From positions 609,501 to 673,500 of the forward strand of contig JAWNZC010000102.1 of assembly GCA_035771165.1 (NCBI GenBank): a stretch of DNA of 64,000 nucleotides, in the 5' to 3' direction. The stretch comes from Paragorgia papillata. Lineage: Eukaryota; Cnidaria; Anthozoa; Scleralcyonacea; Coralliidae. This document shows, piece by piece, positions 21,718 through 31,310 of this stretch. The position numbers and the translations under genes were made by a program. Under the pieces are notes generated by a model, which was not told where the DNA came from, did not search any database, and saw only the letters and a program-made list of their open reading frames with translations. Within the stretch, counting starts at the first letter, position 1. Every line of letters begins with the position of its first letter.

Positions 21718-21983
21718 CAATTCGTGAAATGAATGTCTTGGTAGCGAACTCATCTTGCGAAGTGTGTGTTCACGACGTGTACGAACAGTGGGTGTTGGCT
21801 GTACCACTTTTTGTGGTATTAACTGGCTTTGTTGCAAATATCCTTCTCTTAATAGCACTACGAAAAGACCCTCTCAATTGCTTCCACAACACGTCAACGT
21901 ATGTCATTCAGCATATCGCCATCAACGATTGTCTTGCTCTCGTTGTTTCAAAGGTGATTATCTTCCTGACGACGAGTCTTTAG
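21718..21983 (+). pseudogene. Truncated GPCR copy (5' portion only)
   Basis: ATG at 21729 opens a frame nearly identical to the first ~78 residues of the intact GPCR at 44772-45695: an N-terminus with NSS and two Cys, TM1 ([12 protein letters not shown]), the first loop and part of TM2 (HIAINDCLALVVS). Homology extends about 10 bp 5' of the ATG (AATTCGTGA). After about residue 78 the sequence switches abruptly to a 113-bp repeat unit (CGACGAGTCTTTAGTATTTT), and the frame stops at 21983. Repeat units abut both sides, so the fragment looks captured by the repeat. Five TMs are missing and no receptor function is expected. Confidence 0.85.
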
Positions 21984-22052
21984 TATTTTATTCTGGCCAA
22001 CGCCAGACGATTTTATTCAGCACAGGGAGAGGTCCAGGCCTCAAAATGTTAA
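21964..22052 (-). repeat. 113-bp repeat unit joined to the GPCR pseudogene 3' end
   Basis: GACGAGTCTTTAGTATTTTA through AGGTCCAGGCCTCAAAATGT matches a unit of the 46.5-47.2 kb array in inverse orientation. It begins at the exact point where GPCR homology ends. Confidence 0.85.
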
Positions 22053-22584
22053 GCCATTACTTTGGCTGGCTCTGTCTCTTGTCTAGCCACTTTATCACCT
22101 TTCCGACTTTCACTATACTATATTGGCATTTCCAACTTGGGGATCTAAGGAAGGAAACTTAACTCATCTGATCTTTCACTGAGACTTTCATGTTAATCCG
22201 CTTAATAATAGCATTATACTTTAAATGCAAGTCGTTAATGCTATTTGTCACATTCTGCAGTCTTTCTCCGCCCTCTAGTTTACCTTCACTGTTTTTTTAA
22301 ACTTTTTTTAAACCTTGTTAAAAGCTTTTTGCTGGGTTATTAATTGGGATGTTTACTGGCACAATAGTTAGCGTACGTCAGTGCTTTCACCTCTGTGACC
22401 CAGGGTTATCCAGTATAAATAACGAGTTAGTTTAGTTTACTCTGATTTCTTTCTGTTGAAAAGAAGAACAGTTTAGATGAGTAATGAGCAATGATTTATT
22501 TAACGTCGTAAGCGCAGGATGTGGTCGCCCAATCATCCGAGCCAGAGGCTCATGTTAAAAGTGCACGACATAAGCTAAGACCTA
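22053..22584. other. Unassigned sequence with one isolated array-like unit
   Basis: CAGTATAAATAACGAGTTAG at about 22410-22430 is a solitary relative of the tandem array at 22925-23945. Nothing else was recognised. Confidence 0.45.
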
Positions 22585-22802
22585 AGTGTTGATTTTACGG
22601 AGGGAGGAAAACCGCAGAACCCTGCGAAAAACCCTCGAAGCACAGGAGAGACCAACTAAACTCTACTCACATGAAATTCAAATTCGAGAATGGGGCTATC
22701 CCCAGACGGTCACCCATCCAAGTACTAACCCCGTCCAACTGGGCTTAACTACAGCGGTGAGAGGAAGCGCCCTAACAGCACACGCCACCCGTGCTTCCCG
22801 TA
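22585..22802 (-). mobile_element. 5S-rRNA-derived SINE-like repeat, copy 2
   Basis: On the minus strand the head reads like the 3' half of 5S rRNA: TTAAGCCC.., GGTTAGTACTTGGATGGGTG, ACCGTCTGGGGATAGCCCC. A body follows that contains TCTCTCCTGTGCTTCGAGGG and GGTTTTCCTCCCTCCG. Compare 24333-24672 and 43093-43340. A 5S-derived head defines SINE3-type elements (family knowledge). Confidence 0.8.
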
Positions 22803-22803
22803 T

Positions 22804-22920
22804 TCATTCAGCATATCGCCATCAACGATTGTTTTGCTCTCGTTGTTTCAAAGGTGATGATCTTCCTGACGACGAGTCTTTAGTATTTTATTCTGGCTAA
22901 CGCCAGACGATTTTATTCAG
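22804..22920 (+). pseudogene. Second GPCR-derived fragment fused to a 113-bp repeat unit
   Basis: ATTCAGCATATCGCCATCAA through TTTCAAAGGTGATGATCTTC encodes the TM2 segment [15 protein letters not shown]. It then joins a repeat unit at the same junction as the copy at 21963. The shared breakpoint shows that this chimera was itself duplicated. Confidence 0.8.
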
Positions 22921-22924
22921 CTCG

Positions 22925-23945
22925 AATGATTGGGTTATCCAGTGTAAATAAAGTTAGTTTGATCCCCCTGTAGTAACACTGGACCAACAAGGGACAGGCT
23001 CTTACTGGACCTCTACTAGGACAAATAGTTTAGATACGAGTGATAACGTTATCCTGTAGGATAAATAAAGTTATAGTATGTAGTTTTACTCTGGTTTCTA
23101 CCTGTATAGTAACACTGGATCAATGAGGGATGGTTCTTACTGGACCTCTAGGGAGAACAGTTTAGATATGACTGATAGGGTTATCCAGTATAAATAAAGT
23201 TAGTTTAGTTTACTCTGGTTTCCTCCTGTAGTAACACTGGATGAATGAGGGATGGTCCGTACTGTACCTCTAGGGAGAACAGTTTAGATATGACTGATAG
23301 AGTTATCCAGTATAAATAAAGTTAGTTTAGTTTACTCTGGTTTCTACCTGTAGTAACACTGGACCAATGAGGGATGACCCGTACTGGACCTCTAGGGAGA
23401 ACAGTTAGATATGACTGATAGAATTATCCAGTATAAATAAAGTTAGTTTAGTTTACTCTGGTTTCTACCTGTATAGTAACACTGGACCAATGAGGGATGG
23501 CCCTTACTGGACCTCCAGAGAGAACAGTTTAGATATGACTGATAGAGTTATTCAGTCTAAATAAAGTTAGTTTAGTTTACTCTGGTTTCCTCCTGTAGTA
23601 ACACTGGATTAATGAGGGGTGCAGGTCCCTACTGGACCTCTATAGAGAGAACAGTTTAGATATGACTGATAGAGTTATCCAGTATAAATAACGAGTTAGT
23701 TTAGTTTATTCTGGTTTCCTCCTGTAGTAACACTGGACCAATGAGGGATGGTCCTGGCTGGATTTCTACAGAGAATAGTTTAGAAATGACTGATAGGGTT
23801 GTCCAGTATAAATAAAGTTAGTTTAGTTTACTCTGATTCCCTTCTGTAGTAACACTGGACCAATGAGTGATGACCTTTTCCAAGGTGAACAGTTTAGATA
23901 TATGATTGACATGCAGTATAAATAAAGTTAGTTTAGTTTTCCAAT
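22925..23945 (+). repeat. Tandem array of ~120-bp units containing TATAAATAAAG
   Basis: About eight imperfect units (spacings between TATAAATAAA motifs of 110-137 bp) share AGTTAGTTTAGTTTACTCTG, TGTAGTAACACTGGACCAAT, GAGGGATGG, CTTACTGGACCTCTAGGGAG and ACAGTTTAGATATGACTGAT. No open frame persists through the units. Confidence 0.9.
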
Positions 23946-24332
23946 TTGAGCTGGCTAAGCAAGGAGTGTAACTCAACGTTTATGTTGACCTTTTTCTTAA
24001 TAACAACATTACATGCTTTCTAGCTAACACTATGTTAAATTTGTTTATTTTAACGCTTTTAGTGTATGACATCTTCCCGTCTTCTAAATGTACTAACGAA
24101 ACCTTGTCAAATTACGTTCTGCTGCGCATGGCACGGTTGCTGAATTCTGGCGACAACATCGGTGTTAGCCAATTAAGCCTTTACTGGCCACAGTTTCCTT
24201 TTGGCAACTTATTAATTTTACTCTGGCTAACGCCAGACGATTTTACTCGTCAAGGGGAGAGCTCCTGGAAACCTGTCCAAAAAATAATGGGTTAAAAACT
24301 ATCCCCTTTAGCCCTTTACTGGCCACAGGGGA
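23946..24332. repeat. Unassigned sequence ending in a TAACGCCAGA-type dispersed repeat
   Basis: TTTTACTCTGGCTAACGCCA at about 24216, followed by GACGATTTTACTCGTCAA, is a short repeat seen many times in the window (24705, 29810, 40500, 47465, 55175, 62545). The open frame at 24032-24295 ends inside it and is not considered a gene. Confidence 0.6.
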
Positions 24333-24672
24333 ACACGGGTGGCGTGTGCTGTTAGTGCGCTGCCTCTCACCAAACGTTAAGCCCGGTTAGACGGGGTTAG
24401 TACTTGGATGTGTGATCGCCTGGGAATCACCCCGTTGTCGAGCTTGGAACTCATGTGAGTGGAGTTGTAGTTGATCTCTCCTGTGCTTCGAGGGTTTTTC
24501 GCCGGGTTCTCCGGTTTTCCTCCCTCCACAAAATCAACACCTAACATCTTAGCTGTGATCCGTGGTCTGAACTGTGTCGTATGGCGGCTGCCTGGAGCGC
24601 CTTTGATATGCTTCGACACGGCCACGTTGATCTGCGTCCTTCGCAATTCAGCTACTGGCTGCAAGTAAGGAT
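24333..24672 (+). mobile_element. 5S-rRNA-derived SINE-like repeat, copy 3 (longest)
   Basis: Plus orientation. The 5S-like head at 24372-24433 (AACGTTAAGCCCGGTTAGAC, GGGGTTAGTACTTGGATG, TGATCGCCTGGGAATCACC) matches the conserved 3' half of 5S rRNA, including the GGTTAGTACTTGGATG core. The body has TCTCTCCTGTGCTTCGAGGG and GGTTTTCCTCCCTCCAC, and a tail from about 24540 (GCTGTGATCCGTGGTCTGAA, GCTACTGGCTGCAAGTAAGG) that recurs, inverted, at 37795-37945. Length is about 340 bp. Confidence 0.85.
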
Positions 24673-24702
24673 GATTAGCTCCCCCAGTCCTTTATATTGC
24701 CA

Positions 24703-25050
24703 TTTTACTCAGGCTAACGCCAGACAATTTTACTCTGGCGTTAGCCAGACGATCTTATTCTTAACAAAATTAATTTGTTTTTTCAAATACTGTCGTGATT
24801 GTAAGTGTATAACTAAAGATTGTCAAGGCAGATTGTTTAGATGGTGTTGCCACTGTTGCGGAATATTGGAGTAGCGACAAAAACGATGTTAGCCATCAAT
24901 TACCAGAAATGGTTTGTTCAGTTTCAAATACTGTATGTTGTGATTTCATTGTGTAATGATCGAAGTGTAACACTAAAAGCTTGTCAAGTTGGATTGTTCT
25001 AGCTAATCGGGTGTTGCCAACCGTACTGGAATATCGACAAAAACGGCGTT
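24703..25050. repeat. Inverted TAACGCCAGA motif plus a ~125-bp direct duplication
   Basis: 24703-24762 holds the TAACGCCAGAC motif twice in opposite orientations. 24776-24890 and 24918-25045 are diverged direct copies (TTTCAAATACTGT, AAGNTTGTCAAG, GATTGTTTAGATGGTGTTGC, GGAATAT..CGACAAAAACG). Confidence 0.6.
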
Positions 25051-25059
25051 CTGTTTTTC

Positions 25060-25780
25060 TTAAACTCATTAATAATTCATGAATTATCGTTTCCAATCCA
25101 TGAACGTATATGGCTACCGTGCATGCGTGCTCCATAACTCGATGGAGCACGGTAATTTCAAACGTAATGAGAAACTCGTTTTTAATTATCAGAAAGTTCA
25201 GCGGTTTTTGTCGGCCAACTTCAGGCTGTAGTGTTTCACAAAAGGAATTATAATCTTAGCCAATCTAAAATTAACCGAATTTGCACAATTTTAATGGACA
25301 TGTTATGCCAAAACGAATTAAGAAGCGGTTTCCTGAAAAAATAAGGGGAAATTTAATTATTGGACAGATTGATATATCTGCTATAATTACCGGTCAATCG
25401 TGGAATGATATAGTCGATACTGTTACACACAAAGTGAATTCAATCTAGTTATGAAAATAGTCGCAGAATAATTACAATAATATTCAATAAGTAATAGATT
25501 AAACACGAGTTTGAGTGCTTCATCAGGGGTTCCAAACACGAGAAAACAAATGAAAACCGAGGTATTTATTGAATTATTGTTTTCGAGTGTTTGGAGTCCC
25601 CTGATGAAACACGATAAACGAGTGTTTGATCTTGCTTCTCAAACGAGTATTGCGGTGTTTTCTTCATTGATTTCAATATGCAGATTAAGAAATGTGATCC
25701 AGTTCACTAGGAAGTTTCCTACAGGTTTTTATTATCAGAAACGCCCTTGTATTACGTCTAATGTTATAAAGTAAAATCGT
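25060..25780. repeat. Dispersed repeats shared with 59230-59610 and 60870-60950
   Basis: GCGTGCTCCATAACTCGATG and AACGTAATGAGAAACTCGTT (25125-25190) recur at 60880-60935. TTCATCAGGGG / CCTGATGAAACACGATAAAC and AGGAAGTTTCCTACAGGTTT (25515-25735) recur inverted at 59430-59600. Short palindromes suggest decayed fold-back elements. Confidence 0.6.
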
Positions 25781-26335
25781 CTGGCGTGAGTCAGAGTAAA
25801 ATACTAAAAGGCAATTCAGGGCTGAGGGAATTAATGAGAAACTGTTTTTGGCATTCTGCGGTAAATATTGTTTAAATATAGTTATTTTATCTACAAGTTC
25901 TTAATATTAATGAGTTTACCGCAACGCGTGGCGCTGAGACAAAAGTCTGTAACAATTAGTAGAGATTAAAATCATTGCAACAAAAAATACAGAACTTTGT
26001 CGGCGTTTTAAACTAAATCAAATTCGCATTTCTCACGGTGTAATTATGAAGCTTTATTGCATATTGATTTCTGAGAAATATTAAATATAACATGATTCTA
26101 AATCTTATAAAGCTAAATTACAAAATTCTCATGCGCTGTTTTCTTTCAAAAAGATGAAATTCGTTTTTTAATTATTATCATGCAAGATTTGAATTTCCAA
26201 TAGGTAAGGTCAGAATATTATTTTTGACTGAAATGTCCATTGGATTCTAAAAACATTACGCAAAAGTTGAAAAACGTGCAGAAATATATCTATATATTAA
26301 TTAATAATTAATTAATTTTGCCCCCCAGTCTATTT
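25781..26335. other. AT-rich intergenic, nothing recognised
   Basis: It starts with one GTCTGGCGTGAGTCAGAGTA-type repeat remnant. The rest carries no open frame or structure I can support. Confidence 0.35.
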
Positions 26336-26339
26336 CTCT

Positions 26340-26887
26340 ACCAAACTATGCAAAACTTCTAGTCCATTCCGTACCATTCCATTCCACTCTGTTCCATTCC
26401 ATTAGATTCCATCCCATTCTATTCCATTCCCTGCCATTCCATTCCATTCCACTCTATTTCATTCCATTCCATCGGATTCTATTCCATTCCATTCTATCCA
26501 TTCCCTGCCATTCCATTCCATTCCAATCTTTTTCATTTCATTTCATTTCATTCCATCTTCCATTCTACTCTACTCTACTCTACTCCACTCCACTCCGCTC
26601 CACTCTACTCCACTCCACTCCCACTCCACTCCACTCCACTCCACTCTATTCTATTATTCCATTCCATTCCATTCTATTCCATTCTATTCTATTCCATTCT
26701 ATTCCATTCTATTATATTCCATTCCATTCCATTCCATTCTATATTCTATTCTATTCTATTCTATTCTATTCTATTCTATTCTATTCTATTCTATTCTATT
26801 CTATTCTATTCTATTCTATTCTATTCTATTCTATTCTATTCTATTCTATTCTATTCTATTCTATTCTATTCTATTCTATTCTATTCT
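26340..26887 (+). repeat. ATTCC / ATTCT pentanucleotide satellite
   Basis: Mixed ATTCC, ATTCT and ACTCC/ACTCT pentamers run from 26375. The last ~140 bp (26748-26885) are essentially pure ATTCT. The reverse complement GGAAT is the classical satellite II/III unit type. It ends about 240 bp before the CEP19 start codon. Confidence 0.95.
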
Positions 26888-27129
26888 GTTCCACTATGCC
26901 ACACATCTTGAATAAGGCCTGGTTACTCAGGCAAATCTTAAAAGATGAGCCCGAGATATTATTTTGCCAGCGGAATCGTTTATTAGTGTCCAGTCTTCCT
27001 TAGTTGTCACGTTGTCACCTTCCTTCCGGACACGTAAACATATGATGATAGGAGAGAAAATACTTATACAAAACTTGTTTGGTTGTTTTTCTACTCGAAA
27101 GAAAGCAAGACTGGTTTTATAATTCGTTC

Positions 27130-30100
27130 ATGTTTACTCCACGTGAATGTGGGGTCAAATATGAGCCTCCAACTCTAGTTCTGTACTATGTTATCAAGGC
27201 TTCAGGTAATAATGTGTAAAAATATTGCTCATTATTAGTATAAAGATATTTTTTAATACTATAACGTGTTTTGATTATATATATATATATATATATACAC
27301 TCTACCTCTAATGGTATCGAGTACTCTATCCACCAGCTTTGTAACATCCATGTTTAGTATATATATATATATATCCATGTATATATATGTATCCATATAT
27401 ATATATATATATATCCATGTTTAGTACAGTATATATATATATATATATGGATGAAAATATTTATTTCTTGACTTGTTGACTCTGGCTTAAAAATTATTTA
27501 CAGGACGTTTTGGTTAAAATATTATAACCTTCCTCACCTGAGGAACTGGCTACAAACATGGTATTATATATATATATATATTTATTATATGGCTTTGTAA
27601 TATCCTGAGTTCTGATTGGTCAACGCACGGTCCGTAAAAATGCTTATCCGGACCACGGTCCATCTTTTTCCGTATCCGGACCGCTGTCCCGGATGTTGAT
27701 TTTGCTCGCATGAATTTCTAAGATTTTCACACTAAGTTTGATACAATAATTATCGAAAAACTTGAAATAGCCATATAATAAACGCTTTATTAACCTCGTT
27801 TACTCAGTCTGTACGTGAAAATATCAGACCTCGGTCTTGTTTGTATGAACCTCACCTGCGGCTCGGTCCGTACTGTCAAGACATCGGTCTAATATTTTCC
27901 TGTACAGACCTCGTTCTCGGTTAATAATCTCTTAATATATATATATATATATATATATGTGAAAAACAGAAAAAATATTTACATAGTGGATGGACACCAC
28001 TCACATTGGTGTACTGAACAGGGCTGTGTAGGGGGTGTGATACCCCCACTTTTTGTGGAAATGGTTGGTAAATTGATATTGGTCAGTTAAAATCAAATTG
28101 GTCAGTATAAATATAAATTGGTCTGTTAATCCACCTGGGTGTCATCAGTAAATCGTGAGCGGTAAATTTAGAACCCCCCCCCCCCCCTCCAATCAAAATG
28201 CCCTCAGTACATCACTGACCACTCATCTTGTGTTTTGTAATATTTTTATAAATAATTTTTTGAAGGAAAAGTTCATCGTCGCTCAATGCCTCTCAGAAAT
28301 TTTACAGCTAACAGCAAGTATGTGTACTGTATCCATCTCCATTTTTACCTCCATCTCCACTTTTACCACCATCTCCACTTTTACCTTCATCTCCACTTTT
28401 ACCTCCATCTCCACTTTTACCTCCATCTCCACTTTTACCTCCATATCTCCACTTTTACCACCATTTCCACTTTTACCTCTATCTCCACTTTTACCTCCAT
28501 CTCCACTTTTACCTCCATCTCCACTTTTACCCCGATCTCCATTTTTACCTCCATCTCCACTTTTATATCCATCTCCACTTTTACCTCCATCTCCACTTTT
28601 AACTCCATCTTCACTTTTACATCCATCTCCACTTTTACCCCCATCTCCACTTTTATATCCATCTCCACTTTTACATCCATCTCCACTTTTACCTCCATCT
28701 TCACTTTTACCTCCATCTCCACTTTTATCTCCATCTCCACTTTTACCTCCATCTCCACTTTTACATCCGATATCTTCACTTTTACCTCCATCTCCACTTT
28801 TATCTCCATCTCCACTTTTATCTCCATCTCCACTTTTACCTCCATCTCCACTTTTACATCCGATATCTTCACTTTTACCTCCATCTTCACTTTTACCTCC
28901 ATCTCCACTTTTACCTTCATCTCCACTTTTACCTTCATCTCCACTCATCTCCACTTTACCCCCCCCCCCCCCACCTTCACCTCCATCTCCACTTTTATCT
29001 CCACCTCTATCTCTACTTTTATCTCCTAAGTGCATGTCCCATATTATTTTTTTCATCTACTTTAGTGTGGATGAAGTGGTGACCAGTTTGAAATCGAAAC
29101 ACCAAAGATACTTGGAAAATATTCCCTTGGAGCAGGTACTTGTTATATATAGTGAAAATTCGCCTAACCAAAACTGACAATTTTAGCCAAACTTTCAGAA
29201 CGTTTTGCTTGAGGACTAATCACCATATTGACGTAATATTAAACTGGATATACTAGGTAATTTTGGCGAAGGAAAATTTCTAGTGTAGAATTTCGAGTGA
29301 AATGCCAAATATCACCACTTAAAATACTCATTAATAATTCATGACGAAAATTCAAATGAAATCAATACCGTAGCAGTGGTTGTAAATCGGATACAGCATC
29401 GTCCTGATTTACATAAACTTTAGCTTCGATTTTCTCGGCTAAAACAGACCGTATCCCCAAAATAGTTGGTGAACTTGATTACTTAGATGCATTTGTATTC
29501 GCAACCGAGCTGCGAATTACTCCCGGCATTACCACATTGTATATACAGAACTCGTGGCCAAGCTCTTGGCAACGGCTTCCGTGGCTCAGTGGTCAGAGCA
29601 CTGCACTAGCATCGCAGGGTCTCGGGTTCAATTCGTAGCTGGAAGGCCTTGATGTTGCATTTTTCGCAACTGGTCCCGGTTTGGTCTTATAATGTATATA
29701 TTCTACACTCGAAATTTTCCTTCTCCAAAATTACCTACTCTATTCCTGCTTGAGCTGGCCAAAAACAGCTTCTTTATTTGTTTTTATAATTACTATGTCC
29801 AACACCAGACGATTTTACTAGTCAAAGAGAGAACCCTCAGGCATCCTAGGCAGCGATGGATTAATGTCAAAAAGTGCCAGCATTTTTTTAAAGGGCAATA
29901 GCACTAAAAATTAAGTTTGTCTTATTTGAAAGAATTGAAAAAATTGTAATAGAAGATCCTTTACAACTTTTTCGTATCTCTCTTCGTTTTCAAGATATTT
30001 CAATTTGTTTGATATGTAAATGAGATGATCTCTGACGTCAGGTGTGGGGTAAAATATTTTCGCATGTACCAAAACCATTTATATCTCTAAGTTTGTTCAT

Positions 30101-30679
30101 CGAAATCATTTGAAACTGTGCACATAAAAACTCCTTGCGACGCTGAACATTTCATGTTAGATATGTAAGTGATTTTGCTCTGTATGAAAATATTTTACCC
30201 CACTCCTGACGTCAGAGACCATCTCATTTACATATCAAACAAATTGAAATATCTTGAAAACGCAGAAAGATTAGATACGAAAAAGTTGTAAAGGCTCTTC
30301 TATTACAATTTTACGAGTTCTTTCAAATTAGATAAACTTAATTTTTAATTCCAATCCCCTTTAATTTTAAAACGCTGCTTCTTTTCCTACCTTTTTATAG
30401 CTTCAAAGATTAATCTCAAAGATTCAAGAGAATATAAGAATCTCTGAGAAAGAAACAAAAACCGAAGATGGTGAAGGAACGACGGATTTGGAAGACCTGA
30501 ATAAACTTAGCGATGAAGCCCTGGATAGAAAGAAAGCGGAAATGGACACGGTGTTTGAAAAACATCGTCTGAAGCCTGGTGACGAAGGGTTTGAGTACGA
30601 AGTCGAAGTTGAATTCGATGGTGCTAAAAATGTGTCTAATTGGGACTCCGATAATGATTATTCTGACCCTGAGTTTTGA
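27130..30679 (+). CDS. CEP19: CEP19 centrosomal protein, four exons, complete (158 aa)
   Basis: Exons 27130-27205, 28266-28317, 29066-29135 and 30401-30679 join in frame (GCTTCAG|GTAATA, TTGAAG|GAAAAG, AGCAA|GTATGT, CTTTAG|TGTGG, GAGCAG|GTACTT, TTATAG|CTTC). The product starts MFTPRECGVKYEPPTLVLYY, continues GKVHRRSMPLRNFTANS and RYLENIPLEQLQRLI, and ends with LNKLSDEALDRKKAEMD, VFEKH and YEVEVEF. This matches CEP19 as I remember it (FQPPAIILIYE, MPVRNFS, SYLEQVSLRQLE, DLNKLDDKEL, YDIEVEF). The length is close to the ~165-residue vertebrate protein. Known role: a small centriolar/ciliary protein that recruits RABL2 at the ciliary base through FOP/CEP350. The second acceptor has a weak polypyrimidine tract; it is supported by phase and homology. 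The introns hold AT repeats, a fold-back element, a minisatellite, a tRNA-like SINE head and a MITE. Confidence 0.92.
27268..27600. repeat. Interrupted TA dinucleotide repeats in CEP19 intron 1
   Basis: TATATATA runs occur at about 27277-27297, 27358-27375, 27396-27414, 27429-27448 and 27566-27582. A short phrase TATCCATGTTTAGTA is repeated between some of them. A further TA run lies at 27937-27958. Confidence 0.9.
27790..27923. mobile_element. Fold-back element family F1, copy 2 (CEP19 intron 1)
   Basis: TTAACCTCGTTTACTCAGTC at the left and ACAGACCTCGTTCTCGGTTA at the right are inverted. The inner arms are AATATCAGACC / GGTCTAATATT. Confidence 0.7.
28335..29025 (+). repeat. 18-bp minisatellite filling CEP19 intron 2
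   Basis: About 38 copies of an 18-bp unit, TTTTACCTCCATCTCCAC, with variants (TTTATCTCC, TTCATC, CCGATATC insertions) occupy nearly all of the 748-bp intron 28318-29065. A C-run at 28960-28972 interrupts the array. Because 18 is divisible by 3 and the unit lacks stops, long spurious frames arise on both strands. Confidence 0.95.
29320..29480 (+). repeat. Repeat family B relative in CEP19 intron 3
   Basis: CTCATTAATAATTCATGACG, GTGGTTGTAAATCGGATACA and CATAAACTTTAGCTTCGATT recur inverted at 34590-34855, and in shorter form at 16.9, 57.1 and 58.8 kb. Confidence 0.7.
29574..29648 (+). repeat. tRNA-like sequence (SINE head or tRNA-Ala-like pseudogene)
   Basis: A 75-nt block beginning GGCTTCC contains a box A (TGGCTCAGTGG) and a box B-like GGGTTCAATTC at tRNA spacing. 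The anticodon-loop position reads CTAGCAT (AGC). The acceptor and T stems do not pair cleanly, so I favour a tRNA-derived SINE head over a working tRNA. Confidence 0.55.
29905..30350. mobile_element. MITE family A, divergent copy 3 (CEP19 intron 3)
   Basis: The left arm AAATTAAGTTTGTCTTATTT ... AGATATTTCAATTTGTTTGA faces the right arm TCAAACAAATTGAAATATCT ... GATAAACTTAATTTTTAA. The centre has a second palindrome (GGGGTAAAATATTTT / AAAATATTTTACCCC) not found in the other copies, so this is a sub-family. Confidence 0.8.
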
Positions 30680-30727
30680 CTTGAAGTAGCTTAGTAGAAA
30701 GTGTAGGGGAATTTGTTTAAATTTCAT

Positions 30728-31310
30728 AGGTTAGTTACTGAACCCGAGGTAGCTACGTCAGTTAGGCCCCGTTCACAATATACCGGATAGCTTTTGTGCC
30801 GGCACGAAAACCATACCGGATAGGCCTTCTGTTCACACACGAAACGCCTGTTCCGGCACAATTTCTGTGCTGGCACGCCGTTGCGCCACTCCCATCTCGA
30901 AAGAGGTACATCTTGTATCGGATAGCTTTTTGTGCCGTTTCAGCTCCAGTGTGAACGGAGATCGAAATCGTTTCGGAAGTATATTAATAGAATAGAGCGT
31001 GGTGATTGGTTGGATCACGGGGTTATATCGTATTCGGCACGAAACGGCACATAATTATGCCGTCTGTTCACACTATACTGGATAGGTTTTCGTGCCGGCA
31101 CGAAAACCTATCCGGTATAGGAACGGGGCCTTAGTTACCAAGGCCCGAATGGCCGAGGTAAATAACTTACTTATAGTTCAATATCACAGAGGTTGCCTAG
31201 GAAAACTGAGATACTGAGTTCGTTATCACAGAGGTTGTCTAAAAAACACTTCAGTCGCGATGATAAATCCTTTATCACATTTGTGACCATTGATTAACCC
31301 TAATTTCCCC
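30728..31310. repeat. Dispersed repeat (relative of 3382-3545) split by a MITE
   Basis: GTTAGTTACTGAACCCGAGG before and GTTACCAAGGCCCGAATGG after the MITE belong to one repeat. It continues with ATCACAGAGGTTGCCTAG, CTGAGATACTGAGTTCG and GTGACCATTGATTAACCCT, which match 3382-3490 in reverse. Confidence 0.65.
30775..31130. mobile_element. MITE with TTA target duplication (Harbinger-like), 356 bp
   Basis: The termini GGCCCCGTTC and GAACGGGGCC are inverted. TTA flanks it at 30772-30774 and 31131-31133. Subterminal palindromes TTTTCGTGCCGGCACGAAAA occur at both ends. No coding capacity. Confidence 0.85.

Noticed and set aside
24032..24295. 87-codon frame with a signal-peptide-like start
   Set aside because: The C-terminal third is the dispersed TAACGCCAGA repeat; no independent support.
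28335..29025. CRISPR-like or other regularly spaced repeat array
   Set aside because: Direct minisatellite with no unique spacers, inside a eukaryotic intron.
28155..29177. 340-codon frame containing a CEP19 exon
   Set aside because: Most of it is the intronic 18-bp minisatellite; only 29066-29135 is coding.
29574..29648. Functional tRNA-Ala gene
   Set aside because: Acceptor and T stems do not pair properly; a SINE head fits better.
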